A stretch of 64,000 bases of DNA from NCBI RefSeq assembly GCF_002754375.1, contig NZ_PEFF01000001.1, positions 4,915,501 through 4,979,500 of the forward strand, in the 5' to 3' direction. How positions within the stretch are numbered: the stretch's first letter is position 1; every line of letters begins with the position of its first letter. A program made the translations under genes and the position numbers. Below, in pieces: positions 1 to 8,818 of this stretch. Below the pieces are notes generated by a model. It searched no databases. It was not told the DNA's origin and saw nothing but the letters and a program-made list of their open reading frames with translations. The DNA comes from Variovorax sp. 54 (lineage in GTDB: Bacteria > Pseudomonadota > Gammaproteobacteria > Burkholderiales > Burkholderiaceae_C).

Positions 1-174
1 GTGCCGGCCGGGCATCTTCTTGAGCAGCCACTTGAACAGCGGCGTGAACAGAATCGCCAGCGCCACCCCCCAGAGCACCGCGCCGAAGAACGGCATCAGC
101 ACCCACAGAAAGGCGACGGTGACAGCAGCAAGCAGGGCGAGGAAGACGCCGCGCTGAAGTTGGGGAGAGTTCAT
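1..174 (-). CDS. AI-2E family (UPF0118) permease, N-terminal fragment
   Basis: Only the first 58 codons are in the window; the gene continues past the left edge. The product begins MNSPQLQRGVFLALLAAV and shows two hydrophobic stretches (about residues 9-25 and 27-46) followed by the basic segment KWLLKKMPGR. A short polar N terminus, a pair of closely spaced membrane helices and a Lys/Arg patch are typical of AI-2E/UPF0118 permeases, polytopic inner-membrane proteins that mostly export small molecules. The family call rests on this short N terminus alone. The gene is transcribed away from the GntR gene at 346-1053, whose 3' end faces its start, so no promoter is shared with it. Confidence 0.55.
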   Translation of the reverse strand, partial: MNSPQLQRGVFLALLAAVTVAFLWVLMPFFGAVLWGVALAILFTPLFKWLLKKMPGRH

Positions 175-292
175 AAGTGTCTCGGACTGTAGCCGAGCCG
201 GAACCCGTCGCCGTGTCAGCCGGCGCGCCCTTGTGCGGCGCAGCAGGCTTGCCCAGAAAAAACGCCGCAGGCGCAAGACCGGCGGCGAGTGT

Positions 293-313
293 CAGCTATT
301 CAATTGATAGCTG
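293..313. repeat. Short extragenic palindrome (CAGCTAT...ATAGCTG)
   Basis: The arms CAGCTAT (293-299) and ATAGCTG (307-313) are exact reverse complements around TCAATTG, itself nearly self-complementary, so the 21 bases can fold almost end to end. It lies in the gap between the permease start and the end of the GntR gene. AT-rich palindromes of this look are scattered between genes in Comamonadaceae; that comparison is from memory and no second copy was seen in this window. No T-run follows, so it is not an obvious intrinsic terminator. Confidence 0.45.
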
Positions 314-345
314 GCGGTGGCACAAATGCACGACAGGGCACAGCT

Positions 346-1053
346 TCAGCGCTTGGCCGCGCGCGGCAGCGCCACGGGCGCCAGCGTGGCGCGCAGCCGG
401 CTCGGGGCATCGGGCTCGGCGGTCGCGTCGACCTCCAGCGCCCGTTCGACATTGCCGATGTGGTCGAGCATGAGCTGGCGCGCCTGCGCGATGTTGCCGG
501 CCTCGAGCGCCTCGACGATGGCGCCGTGCTCCGCGCACGACTGCCCGGCCTCGTGCTTCGACTGGTAGAGCGTGGCGGCCAGCGTGGTGCGCGCCGTGAG
601 GTCGCGCAGCACGTCGACCAACAACTGGTGGCCCATCTGCTCGGCCAGGCAGACATGGAAGTCGGCCAGCAGGAAGGCGCGCGTGGCGGCATCGGCGCCT
701 TCGATGGCGCGCTGCTCGTCGGCGATGTGGTCGCGCAGCTTGCGGATCACTTGGCCCAGCGGCCGGCCTTCGCTGGCCGCGAGGATGCCGGCCTCGACGA
801 TGCGGCGCGCCGAGAAAGCGTCGCGCGCTTCCTCGGCCGAGGGCTCCACCACGTACCAGCCGCGGCGCGACTGCACCTCGACGAAACCGCGCGCCTGCAG
901 CTGCATCAGCGCCTCGCGCACCATGGTGCGGCTGACCGAGAAGTTCTCGGCCAGCGCCTGCTCGCCGAGCCGGTCGCCGGGCGCGAGCTTCTGCGCGAGG
1001 ATGGCCTCGACGACGCGTTCGGCGATGGCGGTGGGGCTGACGTCGGCGGGCAT
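346..1053 (-). CDS. GntR-family transcriptional regulator (FCD/FadR subfamily)
   Basis: A 235-residue DNA-binding regulator. Residues about 7-70 form a winged helix-turn-helix (VSRTMVREALMQL as the recognition region, then the wing RRGWYVVEP). Residues about 78-205 match the all-helical FCD ligand domain, with Asp and His residues in ADFHVCLAEQ, AEHGAIVEAL and LDHIGNVE where this family binds a metal and a carboxylate ligand. The ATG at 1053 follows the stop of the upstream symporter gene by 5 bases, so the two are cotranscribed and this protein probably controls the symporter in response to its substrate. Two palindromes in front of the symporter (2422-2455) are the likely operators. The ligand is unknown; a C4-dicarboxylate or related acid is inferred from the partner. 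Confidence 0.85.
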   Translation of the reverse strand: MPADVSPTAIAERVVEAILAQKLAPGDRLGEQALAENFSVSRTMVREALMQLQARGFVEVQSRRGWYVVEPSAEEARDAFSARRIVEAGILAASEGRPLGQVIRKLRDHIADEQRAIEGADAATRAFLLADFHVCLAEQMGHQLLVDVLRDLTARTTLAATLYQSKHEAGQSCAEHGAIVEALEAGNIAQARQLMLDHIGNVERALEVDATAEPDAPSRLRATLAPVALPRAAKR

Positions 1054-1058
1054 TTTTT

Positions 1059-2390
1059 TCAGTGGGCGGTGGAAGCGGCGGTGCCGGTGTTTACCACGGG
1101 CGCTTCGGTCAGCGGCTCGTCGTCGGGCGAGTAGGTGCCGTTGAGCACGGCATGCGCACGCTCGCGGTCGATGTCGCCTTCCCAGGCTGCGATGGCGACG
1201 GTGGCCACGCAGTTGCCGATCAGGTTGCCCAGCGCGCGGGCGATGCCCATGAACCAGTCGACCGACAGCACCAGCACCAGGCCGATGGCGGGAATCGCCG
1301 GAATCGCATGCAGCGTGGCGGCCAGCACCACGATGGCCGAGCCCGGCACGCCATGCGCGCCCTTCGAGGTGACCAGCGCAATCGCCAGAATGGTCAGCAG
1401 GTCGGCCATCGAGATCGGCGTGTTGGTCGCCTGCGCAATGAACACGGCCGCCAGCGTGATGTAGATCGAGAACGCGTCCAGGTTGAACGAGTAGCCCGTG
1501 GGAATCACCAGGCCCACCGTCGAATCGCGGATGCCCATGCGGCGCAGCTTGGCCATGATCTGCGGCAGCACGCTGTCCGACGAGGTGGTGGCGAACACGA
1601 TGGCCAGCTCTTCGCGCAGGTAGCGCAGCAGCTTCCACAGGCTGAAGCCCGAGAAGCGCATCACCAGCCCCAGCACCACGAACACGAAGATCAGCACCGC
1701 GCCGTAGAAGAGCGCGACCAGCATGCCCAGCTGCTTGAGCGAGCCGATGCCGTACTTGCCGACAGTGAAGGCAATGGCACCCAGCACGCCCAGCGGCGCC
1801 AGCTTGATGATGATCCCCATGATCTTGAACAGCACCAGCGAGAGCGCGTCGACCACCGCCGCCACCGGCGCACCGCGGTCGCCCAGCAGCGAGAGCGCGC
1901 AGCCGAACAGCACCGCGAACAGCAGCACCTGCAGTACGTCGCCGGTGGCGAAGGCGGCCACCACCGTGGTGGGAATGAGCTTCATCAGGAACTCGACCGT
2001 GCCGCCGCTCGTGAGCTTGTCGGCGTTGGAGGCGTAGGCGCTCATGGCGCTGGCGTCGAGCGTCTTGGGGTCGACGTTCATGCCCACGCCCGGCTCGAAC
2101 ACGAAGGCCAGCACCAGGCCCATCGCCAGCGCGATGGTGGTCAGCACCTCGAAGTAGATCAGCGCCTTCACGCCGACCCGGCCCACGCGCTTGAGGTCGC
2201 CCGCGCCGGCGATGCCATGCACCACCACGCAGAACACCAGCACGGGAATGATCATCTTGATCAGCTTGATGAAGCCGTCGCCGAGTGGCTTGAGCTTGGC
2301 GGCGAACTCGGGCGCAAAGAGGCCGACGAGCACGCCGATCACCAGTGCGATGACCACCTGTCCGAAGAGCGATTTGGCAAAGCGAGGCAT
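1059..2390 (-). CDS. Dicarboxylate/amino acid:cation symporter (DctA-type, DAACS family)
   Basis: A 443-residue inner-membrane symporter that brings in a C4-dicarboxylate or acidic amino acid with Na+ or H+. The family landmarks are present: the serine-rich re-entrant loop ATTSSDSVLP, the unwound-helix motif GYSFNLDAFSIYITLAA, and TSKGAHGVPGSAIVVLAA in the second re-entrant hairpin. Where DctA proteins normally read NLDGT this one has NLDAF, so substrate preference may differ from succinate/fumarate/malate. The chosen ATG (2388-2390) begins MPRFAKSLFG and has AGGAG six bases upstream; an in-frame start 60 bases earlier would lie among the operator palindromes and lacks a binding site. The gene is followed at once by its GntR regulator. 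Confidence 0.85.
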   Translation of the reverse strand: MPRFAKSLFGQVVIALVIGVLVGLFAPEFAAKLKPLGDGFIKLIKMIIPVLVFCVVVHGIAGAGDLKRVGRVGVKALIYFEVLTTIALAMGLVLAFVFEPGVGMNVDPKTLDASAMSAYASNADKLTSGGTVEFLMKLIPTTVVAAFATGDVLQVLLFAVLFGCALSLLGDRGAPVAAVVDALSLVLFKIMGIIIKLAPLGVLGAIAFTVGKYGIGSLKQLGMLVALFYGAVLIFVFVVLGLVMRFSGFSLWKLLRYLREELAIVFATTSSDSVLPQIMAKLRRMGIRDSTVGLVIPTGYSFNLDAFSIYITLAAVFIAQATNTPISMADLLTILAIALVTSKGAHGVPGSAIVVLAATLHAIPAIPAIGLVLVLSVDWFMGIARALGNLIGNCVATVAIAAWEGDIDRERAHAVLNGTYSPDDEPLTEAPVVNTGTAASTAH

Positions 2391-2421
2391 GGAAATCTCC
2401 TGTCGTTGTCGTGTCGAGGTT

Positions 2422-2455
2422 TTGCATGCAAGGATCGCTTTTTCTTGCATACAAG
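2422..2455. promoter_or_regulatory. Pair of palindromic GntR-type operators
   Basis: TTGCATGCAA at 2422-2431 is a perfect 10-base palindrome, and CTTGCATACAAG at 2444-2455 repeats it with one break in symmetry. Their centres are 23 bases apart, roughly two helical turns, and both lie just upstream of the symporter start. FCD-type GntR proteins usually bind short palindromes of the TTGTATACAA kind, so these are likely sites for the regulator encoded at the end of the same operon. Binding is inferred. Confidence 0.65.
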
Positions 2456-2609
2456 AACTGTAGGCAAGAAGACTTCAAGGGGTTCAGAGGGTATTCCCGG
2501 GGCTTTTTGAGGGGCTTCGAGGGCCGGGACGAAGCGCTCCCATGGATGGGGGAGGCGGCGTTTTGAAGCGGCTCCTAGCATCCGCCACCCACAACGAGGA
2601 GAGCCCCCG

Positions 2610-3584
2610 ATGAAGATCGCCTTTACTTCCTGCTTCAGTGCCCAGACCTTCAAAGACCAGCCTGTCTGGACACAGGTTGGCGCTTCCGGCGCGACGCACC
2701 TGGTGCTGCTGGGCGACTCGGCCTACTACGACGCGGACGGTTCCGACATCGGCGCGATCAAGGCAATGGGGGCGAACGACTTCGCGATCCATGCCTTCGG
2801 TCGGCTGCGCGACCAGTTGAACCAGAAGGAGTTCGCCAAGCTGGTGAGCAAGACCGACCTGCAGATTCATCCGATCTGGGATGACCACGACTTTCTGTGG
2901 AATGGCGCCTGTGGTGCGCAAATCGAGGGGCAGCCGTCGTACCGGCACTTGCTGGACCCGACCCGCGCGGCGTTTCAGGAATACCGCAAGGCGCTTGACT
3001 CACACGATCCGAAGAAATTTCCCAAGGCCGGCGATCCCTGGGCCTCCGGCGTCCCCGAGCCGGGCTATCGGCCCCTCATGCTGAGCAACGCCGGCGACCC
3101 GGACGGGGCCGTGATGCTGCACCTCACGGACGGCCGCAGCTACAAGACCAAGGGCGGCGAGGACGCCGTGCTGGGCAGCGCGCAGATGAAGAAGCTGAAA
3201 AAGGCCATCGAAGACTCGGACGAGAAGACGGTGCACCTCATCGCCAGCGGCCTCACCTTCGAATCCCGCCACGGCGAGACCTGGATGGATTGCGCGGCCG
3301 AGCATGCCGCGATCCTCAAGCTCGCGGAAAAGCGCCGCATCCTCATCCTGAGCGGCGACGTTCACGAGAACCGCTTCGCCGTGCCGTGGCCGGCCGGTGC
3401 CTGGAGCCTGTTCGAAGCCACGTCTTCCGGCGCCGCGCTGCGCACCGGCGTCACCATCGGTGCGCTTCAGCGCAACTGGGGGCTGGTCGACATCACGAAG
3501 GACCAGGTGACCATCGAGCTGTCGCAGCTGAACATGGACACGCGCCGGCGCGTCATCGACCGCAAGAAGTGGAAGATGCTCTGA
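2610..3584 (+). CDS. PhoD-like alkaline phosphatase family protein
   Basis: A 324-residue metallophosphoesterase of the PhoD-like class. Metal-binding motifs appear in the expected order: LLGDSAYYDADG near residue 35, IWDDHDFLWNG near residue 90, and LILSGDVHENR near residue 250, the last being the conserved GDVH. There is no signal peptide or twin-arginine motif, whereas classical PhoD is exported by Tat, so this member is probably cytoplasmic. GAGGAG sits about 9 bases before the ATG. The gene stands alone, divergent from the symporter operon and convergent with the indolepyruvate oxidoreductase gene. The substrate is not evident; phosphodiesterase or phosphomonoesterase activity is inferred from the family. 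Confidence 0.8.
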   Translation: MKIAFTSCFSAQTFKDQPVWTQVGASGATHLVLLGDSAYYDADGSDIGAIKAMGANDFAIHAFGRLRDQLNQKEFAKLVSKTDLQIHPIWDDHDFLWNGACGAQIEGQPSYRHLLDPTRAAFQEYRKALDSHDPKKFPKAGDPWASGVPEPGYRPLMLSNAGDPDGAVMLHLTDGRSYKTKGGEDAVLGSAQMKKLKKAIEDSDEKTVHLIASGLTFESRHGETWMDCAAEHAAILKLAEKRRILILSGDVHENRFAVPWPAGAWSLFEATSSGAALRTGVTIGALQRNWGLVDITKDQVTIELSQLNMDTRRRVIDRKKWKML

Positions 3585-3603
3585 GGCACGCAATGAACGA
3601 CAA

Positions 3604-3624
3604 GGGGCGGCACACGGCCGCCCC
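3604..3624. terminator. GC-rich hairpin between convergent genes
   Basis: GGGGCGGC (3604-3611) and GCCGCCCC (3617-3624) form an 8-bp stem with a 5-base loop between the ends of the PhoD-like gene and the convergent oxidoreductase gene. Being symmetric it could stop transcription from both sides, but no U-tract follows on either strand, so intrinsic termination is only possible, not shown. Confidence 0.4.
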
Positions 3625-3630
3625 CGTCCC

Positions 3631-6600
3631 TCAAGCGACCACCGGCTCCGCGCGCGCAGTCCGCGCAGGCGCCACGGTATCGAGCTGCCCACGCAGCATC
3701 GCCCACCGCACGCGCGCCGACACGATGCTTTCTTCCTTCACATGCCCGAATCCGCGGATCTGCTCCGGCAGGCGCGCCAGCGACAGCGCGGTGTCGAAGT
3801 CGATGCGCTCGAAGCGCGCGAGCAGGTCTTCGACCATCGCGCGGTAGTCGGCAACGAGCTGGCGCTCCATGCGGCGCTCGGCAGTGCGGCCGAACGGATC
3901 GAGCGCCGTGCCGCGCAGGCCGCGCAGCTTCGCGAGCACGCGGAAGGCGCCGAGCATCCACGGGCCGAAGCTGGTCTTCAGCGCGCGGCCTTCGGCATCG
4001 CGACGGCCCAGCACCGGCGGCGCCAGGTGAAAGCGCAGCACGGGCTTGCCTTCGAACTGCTCGCCGAGTTTTTCCATGAAGCGCGGGTCGGCGTACAGGC
4101 GCGCCACCTCGTACTCGTCCTTGTAGGCCATGAGCTTGAAGAGGCCCGAGGCGACGGCCTTGGCGAGCACGGTGCTGCCGCGCGTGCGTTGCTCGGCGTC
4201 GCGCACGCGTTCGACGAGGTCCGCGTAGCTGCGTGCGTAGGCCGCGTTCTGGTACGACGTGAGGAACGCGGTGCGGTCGGCCACCAGCGCCTCGAAACTC
4301 TGCGGCTTCTGCAGCGACACCACCTGCGCCGGCGCAGCCTGGCGCGTGACGGCCGCGAGGTCGAGCGCGGCCTTGCGGCCCCAGCGGAACGCGGCCTGGT
4401 TGGCCTTCACGGCCACGCCGTTGATCTCGATGGCCTTGTCGAGCGCTTCGGCCGACAGCGGCACAAACCCCTTCTGGAACGCGAAGCCCAACAGGAACAG
4501 GTTGGCCGCGATGGCGTCGCCCATGAGGCGCGTGGCCAGTTGCGTCGCGTCGATGAAGTCGGCGCGGCCTTCGACCGATTCCTCGATGAGCGCACGCACC
4601 TGCGCGGCCGGAAACTCCCAGTCGGGCTGCTGCGCGAAGTGCCCCGTCGGCTGCTCGAAGGTGTTGACCAGCGCATAGGTGCGGCCCGGCCGCATGCGCG
4701 CGATGGCGTCGGGTGCGCCGGCCGTGAGCATGTCGCAGCCCAGGATCAGGTCGGCCTCGCCGGTGGGAATGCGTTGCGCCTTCAGCTGTGCCGCGTCGCG
4801 CGCGATGCGCACGTGCGACGTGACCGAGCCGTTCTTCTGCGACATGCCCGTCATGTCGAGCACGCTCACGCCCTTGCCTTCGAGGTGCGCCGCCATGCCG
4901 ATCAGCGCGCCGATGGTGATCACGCCCGTGCCGCCGATGCCGGTGATCAGGATGTTGTGCATGCCGTCCAGCGCGAGCGGCACCGGCGCGGGCAGGGCAG
5001 GTTCTTCGGCGGCCTTCACGGCCACGGGCGCGTGCTTGCGCGGCTTCACGCCTTCGACCGTCACGAAGCTCGGGCAGAAGCCCTTGATGCACGACTCATC
5101 GGCGTTGCACGCGCTCTGGTCCACGCTGCGCTTCAGGCCCAGCTCGGTTTGCTTGGGCAGGAGGGCGGTGCAGTTCGACTGCTCGCCGCAGTCGCCGCAG
5201 CCTTCGCACACGGCGTCGTTGATGAACACGCGCCGCGCTGCGGGCGGGAACTCGCCCTTCTTGCGGCGGCGGCGCTTCTCGGCCGCGCACACCTGGTCGT
5301 AGATCAGCACCGACACGCCCTCGAAGCCGCGCAGCTCGCGCTGCACTGCATCCATGTCGTCGCGGTGGTGCACGCTCAGCGAAAAGAGCCCGTCGCGGTC
5401 GGGCGGCAGCAGGCTGCGATCGGCCCAGCGCGTCGGGTCTTCGGCCACCAGCGCGAGGCGCTTCACGCCTTCGGCGGCGACCTGGTGCGCGATGCGCGGC
5501 ACGGTGATCGGCCCGTCGACCGGTTGGCCGCCCGTCATCGCGACCGCGTCGTTGTAGAGGATCTTGTAGGTGATGTTCACGCCTGCCGCCACGGCTGCGC
5601 GGATCGCCAGCGAGCCCGAGTGGTAGTAGGTGCCGTCGCCGAGGTTCGCGAACACGTGTTTGCGCTTCGAGAACCAGGCCTGCCCCAGCCACGGCGCGCC
5701 TTCGCCGCCCATGTGCGTGGTGGTGCGGTTGTGCTCGGGGTAGATGGCCGTGGCCATCACGTGGCAGCCGATGCCCGCGAGCGCCAGGCTGCCCTCGGGC
5801 ACCTTGGTCGAGGTGTTGTGCGGGCAGCCCGCGCAGTACCAGGCCGGTCGCGAGGGCGTCGCCACGGCCTTGCCGAGCACCACGTCTTTCGCGTCGAGAA
5901 TCGCCAGCCGCATGCGGATGCGGTCGCTGGTGTGAAAGCGCGCCACGCGCCCGGCAATGACACGCGCGATCTGCGCCACCGAGAAGTCGGCCGTGGCCGG
6001 CAGCAGCCACTGGCCGCGCGGGTGCGCGCCCCATTCGCCCTGCTCGTCGAACTTGCCGATCACGCGCGGGCGCACGTTCTCGCGCCAGTTGTACAGGTGC
6101 TCCTTGAGCTGGTACTCGACGATCTGGCGCTTCTCTTCGACCACCAGAATCTCTTCGAGCCCGTCCGCAAACTCGCGGATCGAGTCGGGCTCCAGCGGCC
6201 AGGGCATCGACACCTTGAACAGCCGAATGCCGATGCGCGCGGCCTCGTCGGCGTCGATGCCAAGCTCTTCGAGCGCTTCGAGCACGTCGCGGTACGACTT
6301 GCCCGAGGCTACGATGCCCAGCCGCGCCTGAGGCGAATCGATGGTCACGCGGTTCAGGCGGTTCTCGCGCGCGTAGGCGATGGCGGCGTAGATCTTGTAG
6401 TCCTGCATCAGCGCTTCCTGCTTGCGCGCCTGCACGCCGAGCGTGTCGGTCGACAGCCGCGCATGCACGCCGCCGGGCGGGAACGCGAAGTCCTTCGGCA
6501 GGCGCGTGTGCACGTCGAGCGCGCCGGCGGCAATGGAGCCCGACGACTCCACCGTGTCGGCCAGCGCCTTGAAGCCGACCGGCAGGCCGGCAAAGCGCGA

Positions 6601-7176
6601 CATCGCAAAGCCGTGCAGGCCCAGCTCGATGTATTCCTCCACGCTCTGCGGATAGAGCATGGGAATCATCGAGGCCGCGAACAAGTGATCGCTCTGGTTG
6701 GGCAGGGTAGAGGACGACGCGCCGTGGTCGTCGCCCGCCACCAGCAGGATGCCGCCCTTCGGCGACGTGCCTGCGTGGCTCATGTGCTTGAACACGTCGC
6801 CGCAGCGGTCCACGCCGGGCGCCTTGCCGTACCACATGGCAAACACGCCATCGACCGCGCTTTCGCCGGTCAGGTGCACCTGCTGCGTGCCCCACACGGC
6901 GGTGGCGGCCAGCTCTTCGTTCACGCCGGGCAGGAACTTGACGGCGTTGGCTTCGAGCTGCGGCTGGGCTTTCCACAGCGCTTCGTCCAGGCCGCCGAGC
7001 GGCGAGCCGCGGTAGCCCGAGACAAAGCCCGCGGTGTTCAGGCCGACCTGCTGGTCGCGCCATTTCTGCACGAGCATGAGGCGCACCAGCGCCTGGATGC
7101 CGCTCAGGTAGATCCGGCCTTCGGTGGCCGTGTATTTGTCGTCCAGCGCAACGCTGGCGAGTTCGTGGGATGCCAT
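3631..7176 (-). CDS. Indolepyruvate:ferredoxin oxidoreductase, fused alpha-beta type
   Basis: A 1181-residue enzyme that decarboxylates aryl-pyruvates such as indolepyruvate to acyl-CoA with ferredoxin reduction; in aerobic proteobacteria it serves aromatic amino acid breakdown. The N-terminal part (about 20-430) is the 2-oxoacid oxidoreductase alpha-like region; YCAGCPHNTST (about 450) and LGDGTYYHSG (about 510) belong to the thiamine-diphosphate domain; a cysteine cluster (about 655-700: CEGCGDCGEQSNC, then CNADESC and GFC) matches an iron-sulfur segment; NILITGIGGTGVITIG (about 738) opens the C-terminal gamma domain. The two-subunit archaeal IorA/IorB arrangement is here one chain, as is usual in betaproteobacteria. 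The ATG at 7176 has only a distant GGAG. A LysR gene is divergent across 263 bases. Confidence 0.9.
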   Translation of the reverse strand: MASHELASVALDDKYTATEGRIYLSGIQALVRLMLVQKWRDQQVGLNTAGFVSGYRGSPLGGLDEALWKAQPQLEANAVKFLPGVNEELAATAVWGTQQVHLTGESAVDGVFAMWYGKAPGVDRCGDVFKHMSHAGTSPKGGILLVAGDDHGASSSTLPNQSDHLFAASMIPMLYPQSVEEYIELGLHGFAMSRFAGLPVGFKALADTVESSGSIAAGALDVHTRLPKDFAFPPGGVHARLSTDTLGVQARKQEALMQDYKIYAAIAYARENRLNRVTIDSPQARLGIVASGKSYRDVLEALEELGIDADEAARIGIRLFKVSMPWPLEPDSIREFADGLEEILVVEEKRQIVEYQLKEHLYNWRENVRPRVIGKFDEQGEWGAHPRGQWLLPATADFSVAQIARVIAGRVARFHTSDRIRMRLAILDAKDVVLGKAVATPSRPAWYCAGCPHNTSTKVPEGSLALAGIGCHVMATAIYPEHNRTTTHMGGEGAPWLGQAWFSKRKHVFANLGDGTYYHSGSLAIRAAVAAGVNITYKILYNDAVAMTGGQPVDGPITVPRIAHQVAAEGVKRLALVAEDPTRWADRSLLPPDRDGLFSLSVHHRDDMDAVQRELRGFEGVSVLIYDQVCAAEKRRRRKKGEFPPAARRVFINDAVCEGCGDCGEQSNCTALLPKQTELGLKRSVDQSACNADESCIKGFCPSFVTVEGVKPRKHAPVAVKAAEEPALPAPVPLALDGMHNILITGIGGTGVITIGALIGMAAHLEGKGVSVLDMTGMSQKNGSVTSHVRIARDAAQLKAQRIPTGEADLILGCDMLTAGAPDAIARMRPGRTYALVNTFEQPTGHFAQQPDWEFPAAQVRALIEESVEGRADFIDATQLATRLMGDAIAANLFLLGFAFQKGFVPLSAEALDKAIEINGVAVKANQAAFRWGRKAALDLAAVTRQAAPAQVVSLQKPQSFEALVADRTAFLTSYQNAAYARSYADLVERVRDAEQRTRGSTVLAKAVASGLFKLMAYKDEYEVARLYADPRFMEKLGEQFEGKPVLRFHLAPPVLGRRDAEGRALKTSFGPWMLGAFRVLAKLRGLRGTALDPFGRTAERRMERQLVADYRAMVEDLLARFERIDFDTALSLARLPEQIRGFGHVKEESIVSARVRWAMLRGQLDTVAPARTARAEPVVA

Positions 7177-7439
7177 GAGAGAGAAGACTCCGGGTAGGAC
7201 TCGTGGAATGCGGGCGTGGCCCCGGTAGAGGGCCGGCCCGCGAAACGCCTCGCCGGGGTTGCCGCCGAGACAGCGACGATTCTTTCGCACCGCGAGCCGA
7301 AAGTGCTTCTTCGTTTCGAGGGGGAAACCCGCATTCCGGAAGAACCATCGCCGCGGAAGTCGATTCGCCGAAAGGCCTTCGGTCATGCAGGCGCCAGCGC
7401 GCAGGCCCGACAATGTCCGCCCGATCGACCGAGGACCCG

Positions 7440-8327
7440 ATGAGACCCGACCTGGATTCGCTGGCGCTGTTCCTGCGCGCCATTGAGCACGGCAGCCTGT
7501 CGAAGGCCGCCGCCGAGAGCCACATGGTGCTGTCGGCCGCAAGCCGGCGCCTGGCCATCCTCGAGAGCCAGCTCGGGGTGGGGCTGCTCAACCGCACCTC
7601 GAAGGGCGTGACGCCCACGGGCGCGGGCGAGTCGCTGGCCATGCATGCGCGTCAGATCCTGCGCGACGTGGACCGCATGCGCGCCGACCTGTCCGACTAC
7701 GCGCAGGGCGCCACCGGCCGTGTGCGGCTGCACGCCAACGCGTCGGCGATGGGGCAGTTCTTGCCCGACGACGTGGCGAGCTTTCGGCTGCGCTACCCCG
7801 AGATCCGCGTGAGCGTGGAAGAGCACCGCAGCGTCTACATCGTGCAGGCCATCCGCGACCGCCAGGCCGATGTGGGCGTGATCACCAGCGAGGCGGTCGA
7901 ACCGGCGCTGCATTTCATTCCGTACCGCACCGACCGGCTCGTGGCCATCGTGCGCCAGAAGCATCCGTGGCGCGGGCGCGAGGTGTCGTTCGAAGAGCTG
8001 CTCGACTTCGACTTCGTGGGGCTCGAAGACGACTCGGCCATCTCCCGCACCATGGAAGACGCCGCGATGAGCGCGCGCAAGGTGCTGCGGCTGCGTGTGC
8101 GGGTGAAGAGCTTCGAGGCCGTGTGCCGGATGATCGAAGCAGGGATGGGCGTGGGCATCCTGCCCGAGGGGGCGGCGGTGACTTACCGCAAGGAGATGAA
8201 GCTGCGCTTCATCAACCTCACCGATGCGTGGGCTTCACGCCGGATGTACCTGTGCACGCGGCAGGAGGCGTTGAGTTTTCCACAGCGTCGGTTGGTGGAC
8301 CATCTGCTGGCGCGCGGGATGCCCTAG
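7440..8327 (+). CDS. LysR-family transcriptional regulator
   Basis: A 295-residue regulator. Residues about 4-62 form the LysR helix-turn-helix (LDSLALFLRAIEHGSLSKAA, then the recognition helix SAASRRLAILESQLG); residues about 90-290 form the periplasmic-binding-like effector domain. The ATG at 7440 is chosen because the N terminus then matches the family; in-frame codons upstream to 7203 encode Arg/Pro-rich sequence with no homology look. It is divergent from the indolepyruvate oxidoreductase gene, the classic LysR arrangement, so it probably controls that gene in response to an aromatic keto acid or amino acid. The 263-base divergent region contains no operator I could single out. Confidence 0.85.
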   Translation: MRPDLDSLALFLRAIEHGSLSKAAAESHMVLSAASRRLAILESQLGVGLLNRTSKGVTPTGAGESLAMHARQILRDVDRMRADLSDYAQGATGRVRLHANASAMGQFLPDDVASFRLRYPEIRVSVEEHRSVYIVQAIRDRQADVGVITSEAVEPALHFIPYRTDRLVAIVRQKHPWRGREVSFEELLDFDFVGLEDDSAISRTMEDAAMSARKVLRLRVRVKSFEAVCRMIEAGMGVGILPEGAAVTYRKEMKLRFINLTDAWASRRMYLCTRQEALSFPQRRLVDHLLARGMP

Positions 8328-8745
8328 TTTTTTGCGGGGTGCCTTTGCGCTGCGGTCGCTGTTGTTCGGGGCGACGCCCACGCCGACGGCGTACTCCCCT
8401 CCGCGAATGTCCCCCGGCCTGCGGCCTCCTCCTTGATTTCGCTGCGGGGAGCACACCATCGACGTGAGCGTGTTCGGCGCTGCTGCGGACTGGCATGGCG
8501 CCGTGAGGCCCGTGCGCGGCGCATGGCGGAAGCTGCATTTGTTGGCGCGCTTCGAGACTTCGTGCCGCACGAAATCGGCACTGCGCCGCGCTCTTCTCTA
8601 AAGTAGCTGCCCCTGCCACTCAAAACCCCACCAAGGGGACTCGGAAGACGCCACACACACAGCCATCGAAATGTTGGAAGGCTGCTTGCCTCGCGGCAGG
8701 TTGTCGGTGCGAAAGCAGCGATGCAAATGCGAGGTATCAAAAGGC
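8328..8745. other. Intergenic region with one extragenic palindrome, no gene seen
   Basis: Between the LysR gene and the next small gene I find no reading frame with a plausible start and recognisable product; short frames on both strands are Arg/Pro-rich. The stretch contains the 64-base palindrome at 8391-8454, and around 8600-8640 a CCCC...GGGG-type inverted repeat. It appears to be noncoding and repeat-bearing. Confidence 0.6.
8391..8454. repeat. 64-bp extragenic palindromic element, copy 1
   Basis: The 64 bases begin GTACTCCCCTCCGCGAA and end TTCGCTGCGGGGAGCAC. The ends pair as an imperfect 17-bp stem (three mismatches), and an inner hairpin GGCC-TGC-GGCC sits in the middle. A second copy at 26321-26384 is identical at 62 of 64 positions. 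The two differences (position 6 C to T, position 59 G to A) face each other in the stem, so base pairing is kept. This points to a mobile or selected structured repeat similar to REP elements. Confidence 0.75.
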
Positions 8746-8777
8746 GACGGCCGGGGTGTTAGAGCACCCCAGCCGTC
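8746..8777 (+). promoter_or_regulatory. Strong hairpin in the leader of a small gene
   Basis: GACGGCCGGGGTG (8746-8758) and CACCCCAGCCGTC (8765-8777) pair over 12 of 13 positions around the loop TTAGAG. The hairpin ends 41 bases before the ATG of the 90-residue protein gene at 8819. No run of T follows, so it is more likely a structured leader or mRNA-stabilising element than a terminator. A terminator for an unseen upstream transcript cannot be excluded. Confidence 0.5.
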
Positions 8778-8818
8778 TAACCAAAGACGTGCAATCACCT
8801 TGGAAGGAACGCACAAAA

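Noticed and set aside
346..2478. A 710-codon minus-strand frame joining the symporter region to the GntR gene
   Set aside because: The first two thirds are out of frame with the true symporter and read as low-complexity Arg/Ala/Gly sequence; only the GntR part from 1053 down is real. It is not a fusion protein.
7203..7439. N-terminal extension of the LysR gene
   Set aside because: The extra 79 codons are Arg/Pro/Ser-rich and do not fit the LysR N terminus, which begins correctly at 7440.
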